A stretch of 64,000 bases of DNA from Gammaproteobacteria bacterium (GTDB lineage Bacteria; Pseudomonadota; Gammaproteobacteria; Burkholderiales; Rhodocyclaceae), in contig JARFTZ010000055.1 of the NCBI GenBank assembly GCA_029289235.1, positions 92,244 through 156,243 of the forward strand, read 5' to 3'. Shown here in pieces: positions 18,793-28,456 of the stretch. The notes under the pieces were generated by a model. The model was given only the letters and a program-made list of their open reading frames with translations. It was not told the origin of the DNA and ran no database searches. How positions within the stretch are numbered: position 1 is the stretch's first letter; every line of letters begins with the position of its first letter. Made by a program: the position numbers and the translations under genes.

Positions 18793-19449
18793 CTATGCCG
18801 GGCGCTTCATCTTGTTCGCCTTGCGCTCGTGCCACCAACCGATCGCCACGGGCACCAGCGAAACGACGATGATGCCGACGATCACCAGGCTCAGATTCGC
18901 CTTCACCCAGGGCAGGTTGGCAAAAAAGTAGCCGGCCAGGGTCAGCGACACTACCCACGCAATTGCCCCCAGGAAATTGAACGCCAGAAAGCGCAGGTAG
19001 TTCATCGCGCCGACGCCTGCGACGAAGGGGGCAAACGTGCGCAGAAGCGGCAGGAAGCGCGAAATCACCAGGGTCTTGCCGCCGTGACGTTCATAGAAGG
19101 CCTGCGTCTTGAGCAGCGCCCCCTTGTTGAAGATGCGGGAATTCTGCCACTGGAAGACCCGCGGCCCGATGTACCGGCCGACCTGGTAATTGACCATGTT
19201 GCCCAGAGCCGCCGCCGCAATCAGCGTCCCGACAAGGATACCGATATCCATCCCGCCCAGCGCCGCCAAGCCTCCCGCGACGAAGAGCAGCGAATCGCCC
19301 GGCAGGAAAGGCATCACCACCAACCCGGTTTCGCTGAAAATGATCAGGAAGAGAATCGCATAGACCCAGACACCATACTGTTCAACCAACACCGCGAGAT
19401 GCTTGTCGAGATGCAGAACGATATCGAGAAAGGCGGCCAAATACTCCAT
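18793..19449 (-). CDS. DedA-family membrane protein
   Basis: A 218-residue SNARE-associated/DedA family inner-membrane protein with about five hydrophobic segments. Family motifs are the acidic ETGLVVMPFLPGDSLLF near residue 40, the helix GNMVNYQVGRYIG and the basic RFLPLLRTFAPFVAGVGAM. DedA proteins support membrane homeostasis, and some members flip undecaprenyl phosphate or phosphatidylethanolamine. It converges with prk with one base between the stop codons. Which DedA subtype this is cannot be told from the window. Confidence 0.9.
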   Translation of the reverse strand: MEYLAAFLDIVLHLDKHLAVLVEQYGVWVYAILFLIIFSETGLVVMPFLPGDSLLFVAGGLAALGGMDIGILVGTLIAAAALGNMVNYQVGRYIGPRVFQWQNSRIFNKGALLKTQAFYERHGGKTLVISRFLPLLRTFAPFVAGVGAMNYLRFLAFNFLGAIAWVVSLTLAGYFFANLPWVKANLSLVIVGIIVVSLVPVAIGWWHERKANKMKRPA

Positions 19450-19583
19450 TGGTTTGATCCTGGCAGGGAGAAAGGCGTCATTCTAATGAGATTCGAGCGC
19501 CCGTCAGGGCAATCACAAACCGTCACAGAACAAGCGCGATAGCGCAACAGACGCCCGGCCGGCGCGCGCCTAGACTACGGGCA

Positions 19584-19680
19584 TTGCTTCAGCGCCCTCC
19601 GCTGACAATGTTTGACCCTCCCTGACCCATCGCAACGATGGGACTTTCAATCCCGTGCCACACCGGCGCGGGATTTTTTT
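19584..19680 (+). ncRNA. Candidate small RNA ending in an intrinsic terminator
   Basis: Between two minus-strand genes there is a plus-oriented intrinsic terminator with no plus-strand gene in front of it. The stem is ATCCCGTGCC with GGCGCGGGAT (19650-19659 and 19665-19674), loop ACACC, followed by seven T. A second hairpin, CCCATCG-CAA-CGATGGG, lies just before it at 19626-19642. A weak promoter TTGCTT (19584-19589) with AATGTT 17 bases on would give a transcript of about 60 bases. No known RNA family is recognised. Confidence 0.4.
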
Positions 19681-19711
19681 ATGTTTGCCCCATCGAACCC
19701 GGCGTTGCTGA

Positions 19712-20326
19712 TCAGATCACGGATTTCCCCTGATTTTCGGCAACCAGCTTGGCCAGTTCGACCGCCGTCTTGACTCCCATCTTGTCGAACAGGCTGGCCC
19801 GATGCACCTCCACGGTGCGCATGCAGACCTGCAATTCGTCGGCAATTACCTTGTTCAGCTTTCCCAGCAGAATCCGGTCCATTACCTGCCGCTCCCGGGG
19901 TGTCAGCTGAGCCAGTCGCTGGTTGACCGAATCGGCCGACGCGGCGGCGACCCGTCTCGCCTCGTCGAGCTTGAACGCCTCGACGACCCGATCCACCAGC
20001 AAGTTGTCGTTGCACGGCTTTTCGACGAAATCAAAGGCGCCATTCTTCAACGTCGATACTGCCAAAGGGACGTCGCCATGACCCGTCAGGAAAATCACCG
20101 GCATCAGGCAGCCCCGCTCGAGCAAGAGGTCGAACAACTCGTTGCCGCTCATTTCCCCCATGCGGATATCAAGAAGAATGCATCCGGCGAAAGACGGATC
20201 CCAGGCTTCGAGAAATATCTCGGCCGACGCATAGGTACGACACGGCACCCCGCGCGATTGCATCAGCCAGCTGAGGGAGTCGCGGATGGCTTCGTCGTCG
20301 TCGACGATGTAGGCAAACTGGGTCAT
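19712..20326 (-). CDS. FixJ-family response regulator (DctR-like)
   Basis: A 204-residue two-component regulator. The receiver domain has VDDDE (8-12), the phospho-acceptor D53 in LLDIRMGEMSG, and FVEKP with the conserved lysine. The C-terminal LuxR-type helix-turn-helix has LTPRERQVMDRILLGKLNK and RTVEVHRASLFDKMGV. FixJ, TtrR, TodT and DctR share this plan. It overlaps the sensor kinase gene by four bases (ATGA), so it is the cognate partner. The neighbouring dicarboxylate-type transport genes suggest it controls C4-dicarboxylate use. Confidence 0.88.
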   Translation of the reverse strand: MTQFAYIVDDDEAIRDSLSWLMQSRGVPCRTYASAEIFLEAWDPSFAGCILLDIRMGEMSGNELFDLLLERGCLMPVIFLTGHGDVPLAVSTLKNGAFDFVEKPCNDNLLVDRVVEAFKLDEARRVAAASADSVNQRLAQLTPRERQVMDRILLGKLNKVIADELQVCMRTVEVHRASLFDKMGVKTAVELAKLVAENQGKSVI

Positions 20327-22332
20327 GACTGGATCACTGGAAGAGAAATAACCACGACAGTACCACTCTCCGGATTTTCTTCAACCCACAAACGACCACG
20401 GTGAAACTCGATGATCGAGCGACAAATGTTGAGCCCCATTCCCATCCCGTGCGGTTTCGTCGTGAAGAATGGCGTGAACAGATTCTCGAGGACTTCGGGG
20501 GGCATGCCCGGCCCCCGATCGACAACGCGAATCTGCACCTGCTGGTCGTCCGGCTGGGCGAGCTGCAACGTCAGACAGCGCCGTTCGGACGGCACCCCGC
20601 CCATCGCCTCGATCGCATTGCGCATCACGTTCAACAGCACCTGCTCGAGCATGACGCGATCTCCCATCAGTTCACCCGAGACAGACGGAAACTCCCTGAC
20701 GATGCGGACGCCCGCCAGCCGGGCTGCCGATTCGATCAGGCCGATGCTGTCCTCAATCACCTCGACCAGGTTGCACGGAGCGAGTTTCGGTTCGCTCTTG
20801 CGCACGAAATCGTGGACCCGCCGAATGATCTTTCCCGCCCGCTGCGCCTGCACGCCAAGTTTCTCCAAGGCGGCCTTGAGTTCCTCCGGCGAAAACACAC
20901 CGGACTCTATCTTGTTCAGGCAACCGGCCGTATAGCTCGTAATCGCCGCGAGCGGTTGGTTCAGCTCATGCGCCAGCGTTGAGGCTAGCTCCCCCATGGT
21001 GACCAGACGCGACGTGAATTGAAGCTTTTCCTGCTGCTGCCGTGCCAACTCCTCCGCCCTCTTTCGCTCCGTCACATCGACGATCGAAGCCATCCAGCCC
21101 GTATGCAGTCCGTCGGCATCGATCAGAGGCGCCTCGTAAACCAGCGCATCGAAGCGTTTACCGTCCTTGCGCATCAACCGGACTTCCGCCCCCTCCCTGG
21201 GTGCGTGGCCGGAGATGACGGCTTCGTTGATCGCTCGCGATTTTTCCTGATCTTCCGGCGCCCAGAACGGCATCGGCGGGCTCGCACCGATCAATTCATC
21301 CTCACTGAAGCCAACCATGTGGCAGAACGCCGGATTGACGTACGTAATCCGCCCGACACGATCGCGAGCGCGCATGCCGACGGTCAGCGAATCCTCCATG
21401 GCCTTGCGGAACGCATATTCGGCGCGATACGCCTGCTCAGCGGCAAGACGACGCTGAATATGGCGCCGCATCACCCACAAGCTCAACAGAACGGCCACGG
21501 CGAGGGCAATCACCAGCGTCGTCAACAATACTTCGACAAAGCTGCCGCTCGCACGATAGGCGTCCACCCGGAGCACGATCCCATAGCCAGGCGGATCGAC
21601 AGGAATCGCGTAATTGATGGGGGTAGTCGCGCTCCCCGCCCGCATCTTGCTGGCCAGAACACTTCCGTCTTCATCAACGATGCGCACCTGGTACTTTTCG
21701 GCGAACCACCATGGAACAAGATGCTTCAACAGGGAATTGAAGGAATAGACGACAACCAGCGAGCCGTCATATTTCCCGTCGACGAATACGGGGACGTACA
21801 TTTCGAATTGCCATCCGCTCGCGGTGGAATAGGCGTCGGTATACGTGGGCTTGCCGAGCTTGCGTGACATTTCCAGCGCCAGGGCGTGTCGCTCGCCGCC
21901 GATGCCGTCAACTCCCAGGCGGGGAAGCTTCACGGCCGGTTCGAAATCGACCACGCTACCTGATGGCCCGAGCCACATGATCTGAAGGACGTCCGGGTTG
22001 TTCCTCAGCAGATAGCCGGCGCGCTGCCTGAAAAGGCTACGGCTGTCTTTTTCTTGCGCCAATTCCCCCGACAGTTGTTCCAGAAACTCGGCGTTGCCTT
22101 CGAGATGGAAATTGATTCCCTGCTCGAGCCAGAGGACGTCGGCGATCAGTGTCGTGCGCTGCTCTTCGACCTCGCTCTCGAACAACACCCAGAACAACGC
22201 GACGAGCAAGATCAGCAACAGCCCCATCGCGGCCTTGAGCGCAATCAGGTACCAGCTCGACCAGCGGGACGACACATGCCGATCGGGAGCGCCGTTTCTG
22301 AGCTTTGTTTTTGCGATAGCGGAAAATGCCAT
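20323..22332 (-). CDS. dctS: PAS sensor histidine kinase (DctS-like)
   Basis: A 669-residue membrane kinase. Transmembrane segments are at about 28-50 and 267-288, with a periplasmic sensor of about 215 residues between them. A PAS domain follows at about 305-420, ending with the PAC-like DVTERKRAEELA. The H-box has H455 in ELASTLAHELNQPLAAI. The ATPase N-box is NVMRNAIEAMGG, with PGMPPE and GMGMGL. This layout matches DctS of Rhodobacter, which senses C4-dicarboxylates. It is paired with the FixJ-type regulator and lies next to an anion transporter and a TRAP binding protein. The ligand itself is inferred. Confidence 0.85.
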   Translation of the reverse strand: MAFSAIAKTKLRNGAPDRHVSSRWSSWYLIALKAAMGLLLILLVALFWVLFESEVEEQRTTLIADVLWLEQGINFHLEGNAEFLEQLSGELAQEKDSRSLFRQRAGYLLRNNPDVLQIMWLGPSGSVVDFEPAVKLPRLGVDGIGGERHALALEMSRKLGKPTYTDAYSTASGWQFEMYVPVFVDGKYDGSLVVVYSFNSLLKHLVPWWFAEKYQVRIVDEDGSVLASKMRAGSATTPINYAIPVDPPGYGIVLRVDAYRASGSFVEVLLTTLVIALAVAVLLSLWVMRRHIQRRLAAEQAYRAEYAFRKAMEDSLTVGMRARDRVGRITYVNPAFCHMVGFSEDELIGASPPMPFWAPEDQEKSRAINEAVISGHAPREGAEVRLMRKDGKRFDALVYEAPLIDADGLHTGWMASIVDVTERKRAEELARQQQEKLQFTSRLVTMGELASTLAHELNQPLAAITSYTAGCLNKIESGVFSPEELKAALEKLGVQAQRAGKIIRRVHDFVRKSEPKLAPCNLVEVIEDSIGLIESAARLAGVRIVREFPSVSGELMGDRVMLEQVLLNVMRNAIEAMGGVPSERRCLTLQLAQPDDQQVQIRVVDRGPGMPPEVLENLFTPFFTTKPHGMGMGLNICRSIIEFHRGRLWVEENPESGTVVVISLPVIQS

Positions 22333-22473
22333 GTAAGCCTGCTTGTCGATCGCCCCGGATCAGCCCGCGATTGATGAAAGGTCCGGCCCATGGTGGCCGG
22401 AAGTTTCGGAGTATGCCTCACGCACGTTGGAGTGCAAGACATCGACAGGCGAAAAACACCTGCCGGCGGCAAT

Positions 22474-22506
22474 CAAAAAAAAGGAGGGGGTTCCCGCTCC
22501 CCCTCC
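22474..22506 (-). terminator. Intrinsic terminator of the DASS transporter gene
   Basis: On the minus strand GGAGGGGG pairs with CCCCCTCC (22499-22506 with 22483-22490) around an eight-base loop, followed by a run of eight T (22475-22482). It lies 55 bases past the transporter stop codon and insulates that gene from the sensor kinase gene. Confidence 0.85.
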
Positions 22507-22561
22507 GTCATGGAAAAATGAATCAGTGGTGTTGTTTCGCTACTTCCCTTTGGTCCCGCAG

Positions 22562-23965
22562 TTACTTGACCGGGAAGAACGGCCACACGATCGGGATGAT
22601 GATTAGCGAGACGATCATGCAGATTATCGTCAGTCCTGTCCCGCACTTCACGTAATCGTTGAAGCGATATCCGCCCGGCCCGAGCACCAAGGTGTTCGGC
22701 GGCGTGCCCACCGGTGTGGAGAAGGCACACGACGCGGCCACGGCAATAGCCATCAGCACGGCATGCGGGCTGGCACCGACGCCTTGGGCGATGGAGATCC
22801 CGATCGGAGCCAGCAAGGCGGCACAGGCGGTATTCGACATGAACTGGGTCAATCCCGCCGAGAGGACGAACAACGCGGCGGTCAACATGTACGGGCTGGG
22901 ATTGCCGCCCAGGAGACCGACTACCCATTCCGCGATCAATTTCCCGGCACCGCTCTTATCCATGGCCGTGGCGATCGGCATCATGCCGGCGAACAGGAAG
23001 ATCGTTACCCAGTCAATGCCAGTGTAAGCCTGCTTCTCGGTCAGGCACTTCGTGATCACGAGAACCAGGGCACCAATTCCGGCAGCCACCTCGAGCGGCA
23101 CCTGCTTGAAATCAAGCGCCATGACCGTAACCACGGCAACCAGCACCACGGCGGTGAGCGATGACTTGAACGGGTCGCTGGTCGACGCCTTGGCTTCTGC
23201 CGCAGCATCCGCATCGACCTCAACATTTGCCGAGACATCGACTTTCGGCAACAGCCGCTTGCCGATCGTCAGCATGTAAATGATGCCGACCACCGTCAAG
23301 GGAATCCCGATCCACGCGAATTCGAAGAAACCGAAGGGACGCAAACCCGCGGCCTTCAGAGCGCCTGCGGCAATGATGTTCGGCGGCGTTCCGACCAGGG
23401 TAATGATGCCCCCCAAGCCAGCGGCAAAGGCCAGCGGCATCATTTGCCGGGATGCCGGAATCTTTGCGGCCGAGCAAATCCCCAGTACCACCGGAATCAG
23501 GCACGCGGTCGTTCCGGTGTTGGAGGTAAAACCGGACAGGCCACCGGCCGCAACCATCACGCCGATCATCAACCCGTTTTCACTCGTCCCGGAAAAACGT
23601 ACGACGGTTTGCCCCAGTTTTTGGGCAAGTCCCGTATGGAACATCGATGCGCCGATAACGAACATCGCAGCGAAAAGCACCACTGTCGAATTCGACAAGC
23701 CTGAAAAGACACTCTTGACCGGAATTACGCCGAGCAACCCGAGTACGATCGCCCCTCCCATGGCGGTAACGGCCAGGGGAATTGCTTCAGTAACAAAAAG
23801 AATGGCGACGCAGGCCAGCACGATCAGCGTCTTGGCAGCGGGCGTCATCGGCGCTGCCTGACTCGAGCCGAGGCCGAACCAAGCCAGCGCGATTCCACCC
23901 ACCACGAAGGCAATGGCCCACGGGAGCCACTTCCTGTTTCCTACGGTACTTGCAGCCGATGACAT
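22562..23965 (-). CDS. DASS/SLC13-family anion:sodium symporter
   Basis: A 467-residue inner-membrane carrier with about 11-12 hydrophobic segments. SLC13 features are the two repeated SNT-type sodium/substrate motifs, FTSNTGTTACLIPVV in the first half and FMSNTACAALLAPIGIS in the second, plus VGTPPNIIAAG and VGTPPNTLVLGPGGY. Family members carry C4-dicarboxylates, citrate or sulfate. The neighbouring DctS-like system favours dicarboxylates, by inference. ATG 23965 follows a GGGAGGGG ribosome-binding site; an in-frame ATG at 23995 lacks one. Confidence 0.9.
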   Translation of the reverse strand: MSSAASTVGNRKWLPWAIAFVVGGIALAWFGLGSSQAAPMTPAAKTLIVLACVAILFVTEAIPLAVTAMGGAIVLGLLGVIPVKSVFSGLSNSTVVLFAAMFVIGASMFHTGLAQKLGQTVVRFSGTSENGLMIGVMVAAGGLSGFTSNTGTTACLIPVVLGICSAAKIPASRQMMPLAFAAGLGGIITLVGTPPNIIAAGALKAAGLRPFGFFEFAWIGIPLTVVGIIYMLTIGKRLLPKVDVSANVEVDADAAAEAKASTSDPFKSSLTAVVLVAVVTVMALDFKQVPLEVAAGIGALVLVITKCLTEKQAYTGIDWVTIFLFAGMMPIATAMDKSGAGKLIAEWVVGLLGGNPSPYMLTAALFVLSAGLTQFMSNTACAALLAPIGISIAQGVGASPHAVLMAIAVAASCAFSTPVGTPPNTLVLGPGGYRFNDYVKCGTGLTIICMIVSLIIIPIVWPFFPVK

Positions 23966-24316
23966 AAACCCCTCCCAGAGAGAAAAAAATCGCATAAAGA
24001 CGCGAAAAAAACTGGCGCTCCCAATCTCCGCTCTTGGATCGATATAATTCTTCCGGCGGAGTCTGTCGCTTGGCTACACTATCGGCGCAGCCACCCTGCC
24101 TCGCAATTGTGGAAATCCGTATCGCCCGAGATCAAGGAACGTCGGCACGCGGGAGATGACAGGTTCGTGATGGCCGGTCGGCACTCTGGCATCCTGAGCC
24201 CGGAACAACACGGGCCCGCTCTTCCCGGATGCACTGCAGCAATCCGCAATTGCCTTTCCAGCGCTGTTGTCATAAGTATGTAAACGTCTGCCTCTGAAGA
24301 ATTGTGACGCCGGTCA
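23966..24316. promoter_or_regulatory. Divergent control region of the DASS transporter and dctP
   Basis: The 351-base gap between divergent genes holds no credible ORF. For dctP a candidate sigma70 promoter is TTGCCT (24250-24255), 17 bases, TAAGTA (24273-24278). For the transporter, an AT-rich GAATTATATCGA on the minus strand around 24040-24051 may contribute a -10. The FixJ-type regulator encoded nearby is a likely binder, but no inverted repeat stands out. Confidence 0.4.
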
Positions 24317-25330
24317 ATGATGCAACTACTCCGCTCCGTGTTTTTTTCGATGCTGCTGGCCTTCGGGATACCGCTTACCGCGACGGCCCAGCCGACGATC
24401 GTCATCAAGTTCAGCCACGTTGTTGCCGTCGACACCCCCAAAGGCAAGGCGGCCGACTATTTCGCGCAGCGCGTCGCGGAACTGACCAGGAATGCCGTGC
24501 GCGTCGAGGTCTACCCGAACTCGACCCTCTACAAGGACAGGGACGAAATGGAGGCGCTGCAACTCGGCGCGGTTCAGATGCTGGCTCCGTCGCTCGCCAA
24601 GCTCGGCCCGCTCGGGATCAAGGAGTTTGAAGTATTCGACCTTCCGTACGTCTTCGACAGCGTCAGCATGCTGCACCGGGTCACGCAAGGCAACATCGGA
24701 ATCGCTCTGCTGAAGAAGCTTGAGCCAAAGGGAATCAAGGGGTTGGCGTTCTGGGACAACGGCTTCAAGTCGTTTTCGGCGAACCGGCCACTGAAGACGC
24801 CCGAAGATTTCAACGACCTGAAAATGCGCATCCAGTCATCGAAAGTCATCGAGTCGCAAATGCGCGCACTCGGAGCCCAACCCGTCGTCACTGCGTTTTC
24901 CGATGTCTATATGGCACTGAAAACCGGCGTCGTCGATGGCACGGAAAACCCTCACTCGAACTTTTACACGCAGCGAATGTTCGAGGTGCAAAAGCACATG
25001 ACGATCACCGAACACGGCTATCTCGGCTATGTCGTCATCGCCAACAAACGCTTCTGGGATAGCCTGCCACGCGGTATCCGCAACCAGCTCACCCAGGCCA
25101 TGAACGAAGCGACGGAATACGCCAACCGGATCGCCCAGGAAGAAAACGACAAGGCCCTCGCCCGGATCATCGAGACAGGCAAAACAAAGGTTTATGTTCC
25201 GACTTCTGCGGAACGCCTCGCGCTCAAGAGGGAAATGGTCAAGACGCACAAGGAGCTGACCTCGCGCATCGGCCAGAACATCATCGAGGCCATTTACAGC
25301 GAAACGGGATTCAAGCCGGAGGAACTGTAA
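24317..25330 (+). CDS. dctP: TRAP transporter solute-binding protein (DctP), orphan
   Basis: A 337-residue periplasmic binding protein with signal peptide 1-25 (cleavage after TATAQ or TATA). The DctP family pattern is clear: IKFSHVVAVDTPKGKAADYFA, the conserved arginine in LKMRIQSSKVIESQM, and GVVDGTENPHSNFYTQ, typical of dicarboxylate-type TRAP proteins. The membrane subunits DctQ and DctM, normally adjacent, are absent from the whole window. It may serve a remote TRAP permease or act as a ligand-presenting protein for the adjacent DctS-like kinase. It is divergent from the DASS transporter. Confidence 0.92.
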   Translation: MMQLLRSVFFSMLLAFGIPLTATAQPTIVIKFSHVVAVDTPKGKAADYFAQRVAELTRNAVRVEVYPNSTLYKDRDEMEALQLGAVQMLAPSLAKLGPLGIKEFEVFDLPYVFDSVSMLHRVTQGNIGIALLKKLEPKGIKGLAFWDNGFKSFSANRPLKTPEDFNDLKMRIQSSKVIESQMRALGAQPVVTAFSDVYMALKTGVVDGTENPHSNFYTQRMFEVQKHMTITEHGYLGYVVIANKRFWDSLPRGIRNQLTQAMNEATEYANRIAQEENDKALARIIETGKTKVYVPTSAERLALKREMVKTHKELTSRIGQNIIEAIYSETGFKPEEL

Positions 25331-25352
25331 GCCCCGCCGGTATAATCGGCGA

Positions 25353-27182
25353 ATGTCCACAGCCCCCCCGTCCCGCGCCGCCATCCAGCGCCTTCCCGAC
25401 CTGCTGATCAGCCAGATTGCCGCCGGCGAAGTCGTCGAACGCCCTGCCTCCGTCCTCAAGGAATTGCTCGAAAACGCGCTGGACGCGGGCAGCACGGCCA
25501 TCCAGATCCAGCTCGAAGAGGGTGGCGTCAAGCTGATCCGGGTCACCGACGACGGTTGCGGCATCGCCCGCGACGAGCTGGCGCTGGCCCTGACCCGCCA
25601 CGCCACCTCGAAGATCACCTCGCTCGCCGATCTGGAGCAGGTCGCCACGCTCGGCTTCCGAGGCGAGGCGCTGGCCTCGGTGGCCTCGGTCGCGCGCTTG
25701 ACACTGACCAGCCGCCTGACCGGATCGACGCACGCCTGGCGGCTCTCGGCAGAGCCCGATGCCTCGCCGGAACCGGCCGCGCTGCTGGCGGGAACGGTCG
25801 TCGAAATGCGCGACCTGTATTACAACACCCCGGCCCGGCGCAAGTTCCTCAAATCCGAAGCGACCGAATTCGCTCATTGTGCCGAAGCGGTCAAGCGCAT
25901 CGCGCTGGCGCATCCGGCCGTCGCATTCACGCTCTCGCACAACGGACGCGTCACCCAGCATCTGGTCAGGAACGATTCTGCCGGTCGCGCCGGCGCCATT
26001 CTCGGCGAGGACTTCCTGGCCGAATCGCGTTCGCTCGACACCGCCTCCGGCCCGCTGCGTCTGTCCGGCCACTGCGCGACACCCGCCCATTCACGGCCGC
26101 GCAGCGACGCCCAGTACTGCTACGTCAACGGCCGCTTCGTGCGCGACAAGCTGCTTACCCACGCGCTGCGCGAAGCCTACCAGGACATGCTCCACGGCAG
26201 CCGCTACCCGGCCTACTGCCTTTTCCTGGAAATCGACCCGGCGCTGGTCGACGTCAACGTCCATCCGGCCAAGACCGAAGTGCGCTTCCGCGACAGCCGC
26301 GCCGTGCACCAGTTCGTCTTCCACGCCGTGCAAAAGGCGTTGTCGAACCCGCTCACCGCGGCGGCCCAAACGATGAACCGCACATTGGAAGAGGCGCCTC
26401 GCCAGGCGCCTGCCATTCCGACCGTATCCGTTCCGCAAACTCCTGCCTACGCGCCGAATGACTGGACGCCGCGCCACCAGACGCCACTGCGAGTCGCGGA
26501 ACCGGCAACGGCGGCCTACTACGCCTTCAGCCAATCGGCGCGTGAAGCGCCTCTCCCGACGGAAAGCTCATCCCTTCCGGCCAGCCCCCCGGACTCGGCG
26601 CCACCGCTCGGCTATGCGCTGGCACAGTTGCACGGCATCTACATCCTCGCCCAGAACGCGGTCGGCATGGTGCTCGTCGACATGCACGCCGCGCACGAAC
26701 GCATCCTTTACGAAAAGCTCAAGAACGCCCTCGACCAGCAGAAGATTGCCACGCAGGCGTTGTTGATTCCCGCGGTTTTCAGCGCGGAGGCGCTTGACGT
26801 CGCCACAACCGAGGAACACGCCGCTTCGTTGCGCGACCTCGGCTTCGACATCGCCCCGATGGGGCCGACGCAGCTTGCCGTGCGCAGCGTCCCCGCCCTG
26901 CTCCAGGCCGCCGATCCCGCCGCGCTGGCCCGCAGCCTGCTGGCCGAACTGCGTGAACATGGCGTCAGCCAGCTGCTGACCGCGCGTCGCAACGAATTGC
27001 TGGCAACCATGGCCTGCCATGGCGCCGTGCGCGCCCGTCGCCAGCTATCGATCCCCGAGATGAACGCCCTGCTGCGACAGATGGAAGCCACGGAGCGCGC
27101 CGACCAATGCAACCACGGCCGGCCGACCTGGACCCAGCTCTCCATGCAGGAGCTCGACTCGCTGTTCCTGCGCGGACGATGA
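25353..27182 (+). CDS. mutL: DNA mismatch repair protein MutL
   Basis: The 609-residue GHKL ATPase couples MutS mismatch recognition to strand incision and UvrD loading. The N-terminal ATPase has [38 protein letters not shown] and [14 protein letters not shown] Pro-rich linker runs at about 340-420 and the C-terminal dimerisation domain follows, with [13 protein letters not shown] and CHGAVRARR. The endonuclease motif DQHA-x2-E-x4-E reads [13 protein letters not shown] and I cannot decide on activity from this. Stop and start overlap miaA, the conserved mutL-miaA arrangement. Confidence 0.95.
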   Translation: MSTAPPSRAAIQRLPDLLISQIAAGEVVERPASVLKELLENALDAGSTAIQIQLEEGGVKLIRVTDDGCGIARDELALALTRHATSKITSLADLEQVATLGFRGEALASVASVARLTLTSRLTGSTHAWRLSAEPDASPEPAALLAGTVVEMRDLYYNTPARRKFLKSEATEFAHCAEAVKRIALAHPAVAFTLSHNGRVTQHLVRNDSAGRAGAILGEDFLAESRSLDTASGPLRLSGHCATPAHSRPRSDAQYCYVNGRFVRDKLLTHALREAYQDMLHGSRYPAYCLFLEIDPALVDVNVHPAKTEVRFRDSRAVHQFVFHAVQKALSNPLTAAAQTMNRTLEEAPRQAPAIPTVSVPQTPAYAPNDWTPRHQTPLRVAEPATAAYYAFSQSAREAPLPTESSSLPASPPDSAPPLGYALAQLHGIYILAQNAVGMVLVDMHAAHERILYEKLKNALDQQKIATQALLIPAVFSAEALDVATTEEHAASLRDLGFDIAPMGPTQLAVRSVPALLQAADPAALARSLLAELREHGVSQLLTARRNELLATMACHGAVRARRQLSIPEMNALLRQMEATERADQCNHGRPTWTQLSMQELDSLFLRGR

Positions 27183-28120
27183 AACGACATCCCCCGGCCA
27201 TTCTGCTGATGGGTCCGACGGCATCGGGCAAGACCGCGGCCGCCATGTGGCTGGCCGAACGGTTCCCGGTCGAACTCGTCAGCGTCGACTCGGCGCTCGT
27301 CTTTCGTGACATGGATATCGGCACGGCCAAGCCCGATGCCGTGACCTTGCAAGCCTTTCCGCACCACCTGATCAACCTGATCAGTCCGGAGGAAGCCTAT
27401 TCCGCGGCCCGCTTCCGCAACGACGCGCTTGCCGTCATGGGCGAAATCGCCGCTCGCGAAAAAGTCCCGCTCCTCGTCGGCGGCACGATGCTCTACTTCA
27501 AGGCATTGCTCGACGGTCTCGCCGAACTGCCGCAGGCGGACCCCGCAATCCGCGCCGAAATCGACGCTCTCGCCGCTGCCCACGGTTGGCCGGCCGTGCA
27601 TGCCGAACTGGCCCGCGTCGATCCGGCCACGGCGGCCCGCCTGCATGCAACCGATGCCCAGAGGATTCAGCGCGCCCTGGAGATTTTCCGGGTATCGGGC
27701 CAGCCGATGTCCGAGTTGCTCGCCGCCGGACACCGGGTCGCCCCGCCCTTCGATTTTCTTTCCCTCGGCCTGCTTCCCTCCGAGCGCGGAACACTGCACC
27801 AACGCATCGCCGCCCGCTTCGACGCAATGCTCGCGGCCGGGTTTGAAGACGAGGTATCGGCGCTCCGAAGCAAGTACACGCTCTCGCTGGACCTGCCATC
27901 AATGCGTTGCGTCGGCTATCGCCAGGTATGGGAAGCTCAGGACGGGATCATACCGCGCGAGGAAATGCGCGATCGCGGCATCTACGCCACCCGCCAGTTG
28001 GCGAAGCGGCAGATCACCTGGATGGCCAACACACTGAAGCCGGAACCATATGACTGTCTCGACCCGGCAAGCAACGACCGGATCGGCAAACGAATCGCGG
28101 CTTTTCTCGCAGAGAATTGA
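27179..28120 (+). CDS. miaA: tRNA dimethylallyltransferase
   Basis: Adds the isopentenyl group to N6 of A37 in tRNAs that read UNN codons. The 313-residue protein has the P-loop GPTASGKT (12-19), [18 protein letters not shown], the DTPR-equivalent stretch [18 protein letters not shown], and the C-terminal [17 protein letters not shown] 27179 overlaps the mutL stop (ATGA), giving translational coupling. An in-frame start at 27107 lies inside mutL and is rejected. There is no hfq downstream, unlike in E. coli. Confidence 0.95.
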   Translation: MKRHPPAILLMGPTASGKTAAAMWLAERFPVELVSVDSALVFRDMDIGTAKPDAVTLQAFPHHLINLISPEEAYSAARFRNDALAVMGEIAAREKVPLLVGGTMLYFKALLDGLAELPQADPAIRAEIDALAAAHGWPAVHAELARVDPATAARLHATDAQRIQRALEIFRVSGQPMSELLAAGHRVAPPFDFLSLGLLPSERGTLHQRIAARFDAMLAAGFEDEVSALRSKYTLSLDLPSMRCVGYRQVWEAQDGIIPREEMRDRGIYATRQLAKRQITWMANTLKPEPYDCLDPASNDRIGKRIAAFLAEN

Positions 28121-28318
28121 AAAAGCCCATGCAGTAAATGCATGGGCTTCTGGGACTCATCCCCGGCACACCTGGCCGGAGTAATCGGCTTCACGCCGCC
28201 TGGGTACTGCACAATCATCTTTAGGTGTTGCCTTGCAATGATCTCCCATCAAGTCTCCAGCTAACACGGCGGAACTACCACTTCGTACCGGACTTGCCGC
28301 TGATCACGGCACGGTTTC
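28121..28318 (-). ncRNA. Candidate structured noncoding RNA of about 190 bases
   Basis: The 336-base miaA downstream gap has no credible gene but looks like a minus-strand RNA. A TATATT -10 (28319-28324) opens it and the strong terminator at 28123-28152 closes it. Between them lie several self-complementary elements: CGGC-GTGAA-GCCG and ACTC/CGGC pairing with GCCG/GAGT around CAGGTGT, plus GCCG-TGATCAG-CGGC near the 5' end. The size resembles 6S RNA, but I cannot match it to 6S, tmRNA, RNase P or a known riboswitch. Confidence 0.42.
28123..28152 (-). terminator. Intrinsic terminator, minus-oriented
   Basis: AAGCCCATGCA and TGCATGGGCTT form an 11-base-pair stem with a five-base loop just after miaA. 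The U-run follows on the minus strand (GGGCTTTTTTC), not the plus strand, so it terminates something read leftward, although it could also cap miaA messages. It is the 3' end of the candidate RNA described at 28121-28318. Confidence 0.7.
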
Positions 28319-28456
28319 AATATACCCCTCGGCACGCGAAAAAGCCAGCCATTCGCGCACAGCGCGCATTTCAAGCGCAGCGCGTCATCACCCACTAAAG
28401 AAAGGAAAAATTCCTCCGTTACATCAATCGTCTAAACACAGATTTACAGTTCCGCC

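Noticed and set aside
28141..28215. Plus-strand GCCGCCTGGGTA resembling the conserved core of ZTP (pfl) riboswitches
   Set aside because: The upstream partner GGG-x-CGUGAC-type motif is not found, and no purine or folate gene follows on that strand; the terminator points the other way.
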